Below the pieces are notes generated by a model that saw nothing but the letters and a program-made list of their open reading frames with translations, did no database searches and was not told the DNA's origin. The translations under genes and the position numbers were made by a program. A DNA stretch of 64,000 nucleotides from Atherix ibis (lineage: Eukaryota > Arthropoda > Insecta > Diptera > Athericidae), in contig OY282606.1 of NCBI GenBank assembly GCA_958298945.1, forward strand, positions 45,955,920 to 46,019,919, read 5' to 3'. Shown here one piece after another: positions 1 through 11,170 of this stretch (its first letter is position 1; each line of letters starts with the position of its first letter).

Positions 1-276
1 ATATCTGTACGAGTTAACTAAAATCTTCTTTTCGACTGAGAGTTGTTGGTCTGCTCTAAAATTTAAAAAAAATTCCAAGCACCCAATTTGATTTGCTTTA
101 AAAAAACTACAATAATTAAAGACTTCTCATAATATTGTTTTGTGCTAAATTTTGTTTTGTTTTGAAATATGAATTTACCACAATGGAGTAAAATTAAGTC
201 TCTCTTTTTTTCTTCATGATTTGTGCGTGAATAAGTAATTATATGCACACTTATCGACATGCCATGTATATGTCTA

Positions 277-1142
277 CGAGGTCTGCTCAAAACGTATCGC
301 GAATTTTGAATTTCCGCGGGTTACATATATTCGATTTTCGATTTTTTGTGGCATTATGTTGGTACTCATGTTTCTTACTTATGCCGACAAGTTCGGCCAT
401 TTTGAATGTTCAGTTAATTTTTGACAGTTGCTTTGCTTGCACGTGTTTTGGCTCGTCTTCGATTTTAGCCCATTCCAAAAAAATCTGTTTCGGGAACAAG
501 AAAAAGTCCCAGGGGACCAGATCTGGCGAATACGGTGGCTGTGGTATTATTAGTGTGTTTTTTTTGGCCAAAAATTCGCGCACAAGCAACGATGCGTGAA
601 TAGGGTCGTTATCATGGTGCAAAAGCCAATATTTGTTCTTCCACAAATTCGGGGGTTTCTGGCGGATTGCTTCGCGCAACTTGCGCATAACTTTCAGGTA
701 ATATTCCTTATTTACCGTTCTACTCTGTGGCAGGAACTCATGATGCACCACGCCCCTGCAATCGAAGAAAACTAGGAAAAACCTTCAGATTCGACCGAAT
801 TTGGCGCTTTTTTCGGTCTTGGCTCGAGCCATAAACCCATGATTCGTTACCAGTTATGACCCTCTGGAGCAAATTTGGGTCGTAACGCACATAGTCCAAC
901 AGCTCCTTAGCAATGTTAATGCGATGCTTTTTTTAACCGAAAAAGAGCAAAAATCGGAAAGGAGCCAAAACACGTGCAAGCAAAGCAGAGCTGTCAGAAA
1001 TTAACTGAACATTCAAAATGGCCGAACTTGTCGGCATAAGTGAGAAATATGAGTACCAACATAACGTCACAAACAAATCGAAAATCGAATATACGTAAGC
1101 CGCGGAAATTCAAAATTCGCAATATTTTTTGAAAAGACTTCG
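277..1142 (-). mobile_element. Mariner family A copy 1, 5'-inverted-duplication derivative
   Basis: An 866-bp element flanked by TA on both sides (275-276 and 1143-1144). The internal reading frame runs on the minus strand and is the central-to-catalytic part of a DD34D mariner transposase, from about 890 down to 490, with motifs VNKEYYL, LLHHDND and PYSPDL. The first catalytic Asp position reads GNES rather than GDES, so it is mutated. The N-terminal helix-turn-helix region is absent. The two ends are not the usual short TIRs: 277-470 and about 945-1142 are inverted copies of the same roughly 190-bp 5' untranslated end of the family. The transposase frame breaks off after FFLFPKQI and runs straight into the inverted 5' end. 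It cannot encode an active enzyme and would depend on a transposase supplied in trans. Confidence 0.85.
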
Positions 1143-1144
1143 TA

Positions 1145-2150
1145 CATGCCCTAGTACACGTATGCACATATAATTCTGATGTATCAGAAGAGAGACGAAC
1201 GTAAAAATACCGCATGTTTACATTTTGAGAACAGAATTCATTTTTTAAGACATCGAATTAACCAAATTCCTAGTGACAGTACCATGTATGTTCTGTTCAA
1301 TATCGCTTCAGCAATAGTTATTTTTAGCTCGTCGTATTTTGCTTGCTAGTAAATTTTTTCATCTAGATCCCCTTATAAATGCTCTATTGCAAGAGATGAT
1401 CCAACTATTTGGATATGGGAGTCCTCATATCTCCACAAACCATAATGACTGAACTATACAATTGACAGTCTTTATTTCAATAATGCATGGCTATTTGTTA
1501 GAAGCCATTTATTCATTATTATGCAACAATCGTTTTAATGCATTGGCAAAAATATTTTCAAAATTTGCTTTCGAACCAAATGTGGCAGTTGTCGCGTTTA
1601 GAATTAAATTCTGTTGAAATAGTATAATTTAATACTAAATACGATAATGGTGACGTATTTGTCAATGAAATAGAAATTCGTTATAATAAATAAAATAATT
1701 ACAATAAGAACATACGTAAGTGTTTGCTCAATTTTAGCTCTGACTGTATGTTTGTTTAAGATTTCACCAAAGTGCAATAATTTTTTCTTGTTGCTCTTTT
1801 TTTTTTTTTTTAAAATCGATTCGGAAAATGTCTTATATAATTAAGTGTAGTATTTACAAAAAAAAAATTAAAACAAAATAAAAGAAAATATTTTTATTTT
1901 TGCCCAACTATTTTGACATTTTTAATATTTCGTACAGAATTAAATCAGAACTGAAAGAAGAGAAGCCGATCAACTCGCACCAGACAAAACACTAAATCCC
2001 TGATAGAAATCGTGTGGATTATTTAGATTTTCTCAATATTAAAAAAGAAAGAAAGAAAAAACAAATAAATATAAAATAAGAAAAGAGACGAAATTGTATA
2101 GAAAAAAAAAACAGAAGAAATATCACAAAAATCTGATATAAAATCTGATT
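1145..2150. other. AT-rich sequence without recognised gene
   Basis: I see no open frame with protein-like composition and no repeat. It contains homopolymer T and A tracts around 1798-1810 and 1857-1868 and is probably intronic or intergenic. Confidence 0.5.
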
Positions 2151-2560
2151 GAGGGGCAAGTTACTTGGGCTAACTTTGTGTGGTGAGGTCAGTTAGTTGT
2201 CTCTGCTGCTAGCATGGCCTTCTTTGCTGTCAGTATTGCAGTTATTGACGCACGCTACCAACGACGTTTCTGCTATTGATGCTGTAACGCTGCAGCGAAA
2301 ATTGTCTGTTAGAGTGGTGTGTATGCGTACATACAGCATTTCTACTTAACGGTTGTCGTCGTCGTTTTATAGTTATTTGGGAGTGCATATTTTTAGGGCA
2401 GAGAGGCTAGGTGTAGGTTGGTGGATTTGTTAACTCGACTGACCAGTTGGTTTGGTTTCGATTGGTTTGGTTATGGTGTTCGAATCGAGGTCGTTCTACA
2501 TTTCATCTCATTTCTGGTCGTCGTTGTTGTCCGTCGTTTATTTTAAATGATGAAGCTATC
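2150..2560. promoter_or_regulatory. GC-richer, CpG-containing block, possible regulatory or untranslated exon
   Basis: This block stands out from the AT-rich flanks by its CpG content and higher complexity. It includes clustered GTCGTCG-type trinucleotides near 2348-2366 and 2518-2540, and paired TTGGTTTGG motifs near 2450-2470. No splice-bounded coding exon is convincing; the ATG at about 2213 opens only 21 codons. Such islands in long arthropod introns are often promoters, enhancers or 5' untranslated exons, but nothing here decides between these. Confidence 0.2.
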
Positions 2561-3079
2561 AATATAAGATGGGGGAAAGGATAGCATATTTATTTTTATA
2601 TTGCCGAGAGATATTACCAATTTTATTTTTAGATCAGTAGTGTCTAAATTATTTCGTTTTTGCTTTATTTTTAAAATATTACTGATGTCTCTGTTGCCTC
2701 TGCTATTTCTGATGATGTTGATGATAATGATGACGTTAGTGGCAGTTATTATTTATTTAATTTTATTTCATACTATTTGAAGGTAAAATTTTTACATTTT
2801 TTCTTCTTCCTTTTTAGATTTTGTTTTTTTTTTTAAACCAAAATATTTAATTTATTGTATATATTTTTTCTTTATGTTTTTTTATTGTAAACATTTATGG
2901 TATAATTAAAATTTATTAAATTGGTCTGCATAAGAAAAAGATAGAAATTGCGCTTATTACATGGATATTTTGTAGTTACCCACGTGGTATATTTAATATA
3001 CTTAAATTGTAGGATTTTTTTAATTGTAAAAATAGTTTTTAATTGCATTTTGCTATTTTATCAAATTGTATATGCGTTT
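2561..3079. other. AT-rich low-complexity sequence
   Basis: Nothing gene-like is seen. T-runs and GATGATGATAATGATGA-type trinucleotides occur near 2711-2735. Confidence 0.5.
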
Positions 3080-3480
3080 TATAGAGGCTAGAATTAAAAT
3101 TTCAAAGAGTTGCGTTTATAGGACTATTAAATGTTATAATCAAATGGAAAGTAATCGGAGCTTACCACGGTCTGATAGTCTTTAAATTACTAAATTAAGT
3201 GAGGATTGTTTAATCTACAAAAAGAATCGAAAACTTACAGCGTCTGAAATTTGATGCGAATTAAATAAAATCCATACAGTGTTCTTAACAACGGTAAAAA
3301 CGCAATTTGGATTTGGTAGTTTCTTTGACCGCGTGTCTGTAAAATAACCATTATTACGCCCTCAAAATAAAAAATAAATACTGGATTCGGTTTTATTCCG
3401 TTTAAAGTGGAATAATAAAAAAAACAATGACATGATTGGGCTTTATTCCATGAATATATTTTTTTGTTAATATCTAGAAG
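3080..3480 (+). pseudogene. Tc1-like transposase remnant, N-terminal region
   Basis: Read on the plus strand with several stops and shifts, this gives fragments typical of the DNA-binding half of Tc1-type transposases. They include ISKSCV followed by SLPRSDS, then KKNRKLTASEI and, after two stops, RVSVK and PLLRPQNKK. In Tc1 transposases this order corresponds to the second helix-turn-helix and the linker leading to the catalytic core. No catalytic DDE motif and no terminal inverted repeats could be found, so it is a decayed fragment. It is a diverged relative of the remnant at 17930-18200, with matching spacing of the TTACCAC and ACTTACAGC blocks. Confidence 0.65.
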
Positions 3481-5084
3481 CAAAATTAATATAAAATTTT
3501 TTTTTGTCCGTTTATTTCAACTTAGCTCTTTTTATCTGAAATTCGAAGTAGTCGCATATTTTGGGCCTGTCGTCTAAAACCGCCCCACTTATTTAATTAA
3601 AAGAAACTGTTGAATCAAAATTCCCATTAAAAATTGTATAATTTATTGCCATCAAAAAATCAGAGCAAATATTTTAACAAATTGTATAAATGGAGCAGAG
3701 TAAATTTTTTTTTTTTAAAAACAACAAATTTATTGAATAAAAAAATATTGTAGCGGTAAGAAAAATAATATTTAATTACAATTTCGAACTCATAAAATAT
3801 TGATCAAGTGTAAAAATCTGGCAACATTACAACTATTTGTTGGAAAATTATTTACTACAACATAACATGATTATGTGTGGTTGAAAAAAATATAAAAACA
3901 TAACCAAAAAATAATAAAAAAAAGAAATGATTAGAAATTAAAAAAACCAACTGATATTGTTATGTTGCTTATGTTAAACAAGAAAAAAAAACCAATAAAT
4001 TTTTGGTAATTTTATTATCATGAATTTTTTTTTATCAAATAATGGACGATAATTAATATTGTTGGTTTTTTTTTCTTATATAATTTATGCGACAATATCA
4101 TTTCTGTTTATTTATAAATTTTCATTTAATATAATTTAATTTTTTTTGTACAATATTTTGATATTAAACAATTATGGAAGTTTGCTTTCAATGTGATTGT
4201 TAGCGAATTTTTTTTTTATCTGCCTTAATATTAATTAATAATTTATTAACAGTGTGTGTGTAGTAGTAGTGTGCGTGAGTGTTTTATATTTGATTTGGCT
4301 TCATTTGGTGAAAATCATGTGCACACTTCCGGTAGGCAACATACAAAATTCCCGACTTTTCCATGTGTTCATTTTTCTTCTATTTTTGTACGTATCGATT
4401 AGTATTTGGATAATTTTTCTTTTTAACTTTTATGGAAGTTTCTCTTAGACTTTTGGAAATATTGACAATTGTTGCTTGTGTATAATTTTTTTTTTCACAT
4501 TAAAATGACAACAAATTAATCATAATTTTTATTGCAGAAAAATAAAATAAAATTCATAAAATAAAATCAAGTTGATCGTTTTGGATCTAAAAAAAATTGT
4601 ATTTATTTAAGACTATATTAAATAGTATCAAAACAAGTATTTTTGGCATCGTGACTGATGCCATCAGCAATTATTGAATTTCTGGGTAGAATCATATTAG
4701 ATTAGAATTATTGACAATCTGAAAAGGTTATTGCTCCAAATAGTATAATTAAGAAGGGACGCTGCTAAAAATTTGCAATGATTTTATTTAAGAACCAACG
4801 TTCCATAATAAGTAGTGAAACATTTCTAATATGGCAATACCATATTTAAATGACCTTCAAATTTACCTTGTCATTTAAATAACCTTCAATTTACTTTGTC
4901 ATTCAACATGAACACATTACGGTCCGTAGTTTTCAACATTAAACTTCCCATGAAGTTCCGAGGAATTTCGCAAAAAATACAAAAATAATATATCCTTTAT
5001 AAAATGGATATAATTCTTAAACTAGCCAATAGATTGCAATGAAATCTCAAAGGTGACTTCAAAAGGGTTTACTGCATCAATATA
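3481..5084. other. AT-rich sequence without recognised gene
   Basis: Extremely AT-rich, with many A and T tracts. A short GT-rich stretch at 4250-4280 gives a chance open frame. A local near-duplicate occurs at about 4850-4905, where a segment containing GACCTTCAAATTTACCTTGT is echoed as AACCTTCAATTTACTTTGTC. No gene is supported. Confidence 0.5.
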
Positions 5085-5862
5085 CTAGGTCTGTTCAAAA
5101 AGTATCGCGAATTTTGTATATTTTCAAAAATAATTTATTTATTCATGAATATCTAATTTGTCACCTTCAAAGTTATCCCCACCAGATATTAAACACTTGT
5201 GCCAACGTTTTTTCCAATCCTCGAAGCACATCAAAAAATTATTTTTTGTGATCTTGTTCAGCTCCTCCTTCGATGCCGTCTTTATCTTCTCAATTGTAGC
5301 GTAGCGTCGTCCTTTCATGAGGCTCTTAAGTTTCGGGAACAACAAAAAGTCACAGGGGGCTTGGTCTGGGGAATACGGTGGCTGCGGCATTATTAGTGTC
5401 TTGTTTTTGGTCAAAAATAGCACACAAGCAACGATGCGTGAGCAGAGGCGTTATCATGGTGCAAAATCCAACTTTTGTCCTTCCATAAATCCGGGCGTTT
5501 CTGGCGGATTGCTTCGCGCAACATGCGCATATTTTGCAGGTAATATTCCTTATTGACCTCTGAGAACATTTTGTACCACCGATAAACGTTGCTCTGGTCC
5601 AAGGTAGCTTCACCATATGCCACAGTCAACATTCGGAATGCGTCCGCGCAATTAAGTTTCTTTTCACACAAAATTTGATACAGATTCTTTGATCCATTTT
5701 TTGGAATGGGCAAAAATCAAAGACGACCCAAAACACGTGCAAGCAAAGCAACTGCCAAAAATTAACTGACCATTCAAAATGGCTGAACTTGTCGGCATAA
5801 GTGAGAAACATGAGTACTAACATAATGCCACAAAAAGTCGAAAATCGAAATTACGTAACCTG
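5085..5862 (-). mobile_element. Mariner family A copy 2, internally deleted, 5' TIR lost
   Basis: The transposase reads on the minus strand. The 3' TIR is intact next to TA at 5083-5084. From the 5' side, the frame opens with MDQRICIKF (about 5709), gives the helix-turn-helix segment SNVYRWYKMFSE, then jumps directly to VNKEYYLQN. This removes about 150 codons including the first catalytic Asp. LLHHDN-type (WILHHDNAS) and PYSPDQAPCDF motifs follow, split by a frameshift near 5415. The C-terminus is family-typical, ending GDKLDIHE. At the other end homology stops at about 5862, just after the 5' untranslated region, so the outer 5' TIR is missing. Unlike copies 1, 4 and 6, the 3' end is the ordinary one. 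Confidence 0.85.
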
Positions 5863-8577
5863 TGAAACGTGTAAAACATGCCACCGTGATAAATTACAAA
5901 AAGATATGCTTTATAACAGAATTAATATGACCCGCTGATATCCTTAATTTTTTTTTAATTGAAAGATTTTTGGAAAGGCTATCTCCTGGGTAGAAAATAT
6001 TCTTCACATGTGCCATGTGCTTTTGCTTAAAAAGAGCGCAATTTTTGCTGTAACTTATGTGATTTAATAGTAGACAGTTCAAAAAAAAAATTGGTAAAAA
6101 AAACGGCAACAATTAGCAAACAATGTAATCACACGCCTGATCAATGAATATAACTTGAGTTATATCAAGACAAACTAATTGTGGTAACCTAATTCCGACC
6201 GTATTACAAACTGAACTGCAGATACTGTTAAAAATTGACGAATTTCATCCGAATTAACAAATTAAATTCAATTGCAATAAAATTTATTATTTGGTGCATT
6301 TTTATAAGATTGTAAAGGTTTTAAAATGTTGACAACGGCAACTGTATGCGGCTTTTAAATTTTAAAATTTATATGCTGCCCTCTCTTGAAAGACATTTAA
6401 ATTTATATCACTTTCGTACGACATTTCTAACTATCGTAAGTATCCCGCGTTTTTAATAATACCAACATTTTCATATTTCGAATATAATTTTTATCATTAT
6501 TTAAAATACAATAATTAATTTTATTGTTTTGTAATTTATTCATATTAAATTAATTTTTGGTAATAAAATCAAAAAGAAAATAGAGAAAAAATCCAATTAG
6601 AAATTAAAGACGTGCAGTCATTGAGTGAGGGAGAGTGCTTATTTATAATTGCTCGTGTATTTTTGTTTGGGCATTTGAATAATAAAGTAGCGTTTTTTTT
6701 GTCTCGTTTTGTTCGTTTTATTTTTGCTGATTTTCCTTTTTACACAACGTAAGGTGTTAGAAGTAGAAATTTTAACATTCCAATGGTATAACTGACGCTG
6801 CATTTCCATGGCATTTAGAACAAAAAGATGAGAGAGCCACTCACATCACCCTAGAAATTTAATCCACCTCATCTCATTTTGCCAGAAGAGCGCGCACAAC
6901 AGTACCTTTATTGCTTGAAATGTCAGATGGCAGTTCTCTGATATTAGCAATAGAAAAGCCGACAACAAGAAAATAAGCGGTAGTGATAGAGATTGAAGTA
7001 ATAAAGTGGAAATAGGACAAACAAAAAAGAGAGCGCGCGGAACAGTGAAGTAGTCTTATTAGTTTTATGTGTTTTACACTCGGGTACTAGATCGAAAAGC
7101 GTGCTTTTGGTAAGTGGATGTGAAAAGGAAAGTTGTTTGCCTCTCATTGTACAAGCGCAGCTCAACCTTACAATATTCTGAGACACCGGCATTGCTCCTC
7201 TCACTTTGAAAAGAGAATCGGCTACATTAAAAGTTCCGAGTTTGATTAAAGTTTTTACCTGTGCATCAAAAAGTTTCTATCCTTGACTCTTTAAAAAGAA
7301 CAAAAATGAAAACTTTTGATCATATTAATTTTTGTATTTCTTCATTCGTTCTACTTTCGAATAATTAAGTTGAGAAAATTTAGTAGTTTTTTTTTATAGA
7401 TAAATTTTGTTAAGTTTGTTAGTTTTTTATTTTTATTTTTTTAAATAATTTGTACAATATTAAAGTGTTGAGAAAATTTTTCCAACATACGGAGAATGTG
7501 TGACTGTGTGTGCGATATTAACTGAGAAAGGAAGGAAAGAAGAAGTGGTGATAGACAGAGATGTATATAAGGAAATAAAAATGCCGCATTGAGAGAACGA
7601 GAAATTTTGTGTACATATGCTCGATTTTTGGCTTCATACTATTTTCATAGAGGCTAAAAAAAGTTGGTGTTTTTATTTCAGAGTAGAGATAAAGGCAAGG
7701 CAACGCAATATGAGAAGAAGAGAAATGCAAAACTTTTTTATATTCTTTTTAGGGAAAAACTTTTTAGATTGAAAATGAATCATTTTCATCTAAACATGAT
7801 TATGGGAATAAGTTTCTTTGTTCAATTGTGTTTTCGGTTGTTTTTTTTTCTATTCTTGTGGGTGTTTGCAAAAATATGCCTTTTTTTGGTCAGTTTTTTT
7901 TTCTGTTGCCATATAATTTTTGACGTAGTTTCTAGGTACGCCTGACTTCATGGTCAGTCAGACATCATGACTTTGAGAAATTTTGTATGCCGCGTGTTCA
8001 AATTTAAGTGTTTTCCGTATACATAAAAAGTTCACCATTAGTTATGTTGTATACAAAGAGTATATTTTTTTAAAATTCAATAGTTAATTTTGAGGGATTT
8101 TTAAGGTATCTCGCCTATAACCAATTTATTTTAAAATTTATTCAATTAATATTCATAAAGAAAAAACAATTAACGAAATTCAACAAATAAAATACATATA
8201 CTTATAATCTGTAGGAATTGTTTTCCCCTTTTCACATGCAATTAAAAATTATACAATCATTTCGATAAAATTTTCTGATGGAATTGACGAAAGTTATCAT
8301 ATAGTATTTGTACATATTTTCAAGAATATTGAAATCTTTTCCATTTAGCGTGGACCTTTTTTTTCTCTATAAAATGGCGCCACCAAATCTCAGCAAAGAA
8401 AACTTCTTATAAGTAGTGTTCAGCATTAGGGAATAAATATAAAAATATTCCGCCTAAAATAAAATAAAAAAAAATGTTTTAAATTTAAAGAAAAAAAATG
8501 TTCTGCAGTTTGATTTGAGTGACAATATTGTGCGCACATCTCTAGACTAACAATTCGAAGTACTTTTTATTATAATT
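5863..8577. other. AT-rich sequence; possible untranslated exon near 7105
   Basis: No coding gene is recognised. The segment 6780-7200 is less AT-rich and CpG-containing, and ends in a consensus-like donor (TTTTG followed by GTAAGTGG at about 7109), so it could hold a noncoding first exon on the plus strand. No acceptor or open frame supports this further. The remainder consists of A/T-rich low-complexity sequence. Confidence 0.35.
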
Positions 8578-8829
8578 GTGCAATTATTCTATATATTGTA
8601 TATATACAGCAAAGAGACTTGTTGGGGAAAATACCCACCGATGTCTCCCCAAGAACGGGATGATTTATTTTATAAATTAAAGAGATCTCATGGCCATTGT
8701 CATTTTAATAAACATGGTGCGGTGAATAATGGCAGGATGAGAATGAAAAGTTTTCTTTCTGAAGAATTACGATGGCAAGATAGAATAGATAGAAATTTAT
8801 TAAAAATAAAAAAAGGATTTTTATCGTAA
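8578..8829 (+). CDS. Unidentified protein-like ORF, possible terminal exon or retrocopy
   Basis: An open frame of 83 codons ending in TAA at 8827-8829. The first 10 or so codons are AT-rich filler. From about 8605 the composition becomes protein-like, with SKETCWGKYPPMSPQERDD, then KLKRSHGHCHFNKHGAVNNG and LRWQDRIDRNLLKIKKG. The mix of Trp, Cys, His and charged residues is unlike the chance frames around it. A TATATACAG just before (AG at 8608-8609) could serve as a splice acceptor, which would make this the last coding exon of a plus-strand gene. A processed pseudogene fragment is the alternative. I do not recognise the family. No poly(A) signal is evident within the following 100 bp. Confidence 0.4.
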   Translation: MQLFYILYIYSKETCWGKYPPMSPQERDDLFYKLKRSHGHCHFNKHGAVNNGRMRMKSFLSEELRWQDRIDRNLLKIKKGFLS

Positions 8830-9339
8830 CGTGGGATGCACAGTTCACGCACGAATGGAACATTTAGATCACGACGAATAACACTGTTTCATACATAAAA
8901 GGGAGCATTGACAATTTTTCGAAGGATTCGGGATTGTAGGGTTTGGATTCGATGGGAATTGAAATGCTCAGTTCATATCGGTTTCAGTAGCGTATCATAG
9001 AATATATTAATTTACTTTTCAGTGTCAGTTTTGACCTACTTCTGTAGGAACCTTACTAGTTGTTTGTATCGAGAAGTTCACTTCTTTTTATTATTGTATG
9101 AGTAAAATTTCTTTTTTCACAAATTCTACAATATTTCAACTTGGAATTCATTTATCATAACATGGGATAAAATATGTAGTTGAAGTTGCTCCTGATCAGA
9201 AAGATAATAAAAGTCGTAGAGTCAAATTTTATTCCGAATAATCTACGAAACTTTTTAACCATAGATTTTGTGACAAAATCGACATTTGTTTGGATCAAAA
9301 ACTATTATTGTAAAGAGTAATTATAAAAATAAGTGATTA
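8830..9339. other. Unassigned sequence downstream of the 8578 ORF
   Basis: It is moderately less AT-rich around 8840-9000, which may be 3' untranslated sequence of the preceding ORF or a transposon flank. No motif could be assigned. Confidence 0.3.
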
Positions 9340-9830
9340 TGTAAAAAAAAAAAACGTTGAAATTTTCGATGGCTTGTCCAATTGTTCTTTAGATTTTGAA
9401 TTCTTCTTTGAATGTTCAAATATTCTAAAAGAAATAGTTCAGCGGTGTCAAATCGCAATATCTTGGCGTCCAATTCTCATTGGCGTTTTGTGATATAATT
9501 CGATGATCGAGTGTAGTGCTCAACAAACCGACGTTTTGACTTGTTATGCGACTTGTTGAAACCAAAGCTGATTTACATTCAATTCATTCAATTTCTGCCA
9601 CAAAAAGTACGTTAACATGTCACGATATCGTTCAGAATTCACTGTAACGACTCAATATTTCCACCAACCTATAAACCCTACCAAAAAGTGACTTTTTTTT
9701 TTAGAGTGCATCATTTTTTCCTAAATTACATGAGAGTTTTCCACACCCCAGATTTGACAATTTTGTTTATTAAAATGTGCTTCGTTGTTAAAGACAACTT
9801 TCGATGAATTTAATTTCGTAGTAAGTTTGA
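9340..9830 (-). pseudogene. Degenerate mariner/Tc1-superfamily transposase, catalytic part
   Basis: On the minus strand the sequence reads, with stops and shifts, as the catalytic core of a DDE transposase. In order it has FNNEAHFNKQNCQIWG, then KVTFW, then MLTYFLWQKLNELNV and LWFQQ, and finally NWTPRYCDLTPLNYFF. This is the lineage whose members usually carry a WFQQDGA motif and a PPRSCDLTPLDYFLW motif around the second and third catalytic residues. Here the QQDGA Asp is lost and several stops interrupt. No terminal repeats were found. The copy at 29500-30310 belongs to the same lineage. The mariner at 9885 begins some 50 bp away, so the two elements lie side by side. Confidence 0.7.
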
Positions 9831-9884
9831 ATGATTAAAATGCGTTGTTCTGTCGTTGATGACTCCATGACTAAAATTGTACTA

Positions 9885-11168
9885 TTGTTAGTATAAAAGT
9901 AATGACGTTTTTTTGCATATACAATTAAACATATTTTTTTTTAATTTGTATTATTTATTTAATCAATTATATAATTTCCATCCGTTCTTATAACCTCCTC
10001 CCATCTTTCTATCAACTTATTAATACCATTAGTGTAAAATTCCTTAGATTTTGATGCGAAATATGTAGAAAGGGATGTTTTTACCTGCTCTATTGTATGA
10101 AATGTTTTATCATTTAAAAAGTTTTGCAGTGATCGGAATAAATGAAAATCGGAAGGAGCAAGATCTGGAGAATACGGTGGATGCTTGATAACATCCCAAT
10201 TCAACTCATTCAGCTTGTGTTGGGTCATCATAGCCACATGTGGTCACGCGTTGTCGTGATGAAACACTACCCCTTTTCTGTTTACCAATTCTGGTCCATC
10301 CTTTTGAAGGGCGATGTTCAATTTGGATAATTACTGACAATATCGTTCTGCTGTAATTGTCTGATTGCGTTCCAAGAGTTCAAAATACACAATACCCTTG
10401 CAATCCCACCAAACACAAAGCATAACTTTTTTTTGATGGATTTTGGCTTTAGAAGTTGTTAATGAGGCTTGTCCAGGTATAGCCCAATGTCTTTTTCTTG
10501 TCACGTTGTTCTACACGACCCATTTCTCATCTCCCGTAACCAAACGATGCAAAAAAGTTCATGTTTTTTTCTCGCACTCAAAGCAACGCACGTTGAAACA
10601 CGATCCAATAAATTGGCAGCCGGCAATTGATGAGGTATCCAAACGTCGTACCGTGAAACCATCCCCATACGCTTCAAATGCCTTAATACGGTTGTATGGT
10701 TGACTCCCATCATCGACGCGACCTCCCTGCTGGTAAGACGTGGATTGGTGTAAATTATGACTTTTAACTTGTCCTCATCAGACTTCAATGGCCGCCCGAT
10801 ACGTGGTTTATCAATTAGTGAAAAATCCCCAGATCGGAATTTTGTAAACCATCTTTGTGCCTGCCGAACTTTGATGACATCTGTTCCATACACTTCGCAA
10901 ATGTTTTTGGTTGCCACACTCGCGGTATTGTCTTTACGGAATTCATAAAGTAAACAATGACGTAAATGCACTTTATCGACCGACATTTTGAAACAATACA
11001 AGAGCTTTTCACTGTACTCTGGCCAGGCCAGAACTCAATAGAAAGTTGAGGGAAAGCATCCTTTACATAATGCAATCATTTAAAAGAAGATACTATTCAT
11101 CATTTCTGAAGAAAAAATTTTTTTACCTGGGATCATAAAAAACCGTCATAACTTTTGCACCAACCCAA
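9885..11168 (-). mobile_element. Nearly full-length mariner, family B
   Basis: A 1284-bp element, the usual size for a complete mariner, flanked by TA (9883-9884 and 11169-11170). The right TIR reads inward as TTGGGTTGGTGCAAAAGTTA. The left TIR matches over AAAAGTAATGACG with small changes. The transposase starts at about 10986 (MSVDKVHLRHC) and ends near 9959. The N-terminal helix-turn-helix pair is intact (NICEVYG, AQRWFTKFRSGDFSL, GRP, then TVLRHLKRMG and YDVWIPHQL). Catalytic motifs are VTGDEKW, HHDNA followed by a stop, and YSPDLAPSDFHLF, so all three Asp codons survive. A frameshift near 10560 and at least three in-frame stops inactivate it. By TIR and motif it resembles the cecropia/mellifera side of the mariner family; this placement is inference. 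Confidence 0.88.
10501..10986 (-). pseudogene. Family B transposase, uninterrupted N-terminal half
   Basis: This is the open part of the family B transposase. It covers both DNA-binding helix-turn-helix modules and the linker up to the frameshift just before the first catalytic Asp. The start is chosen at MSVDK because mariner transposases of this type begin a few residues before the HLRHCLLYEF motif. The upstream codons in the frame (MYCFK) are probably untranslated. The rest of the protein continues in other frames to about 9959. Confidence 0.75.
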
Positions 11169-11170
11169 TA

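Noticed and set aside
243..599. 118-codon plus-strand ORF at the left end of mariner copy 1
   Set aside because: It translates the antisense of the mariner leader and transposase; the same antisense frame appears at every family A copy.
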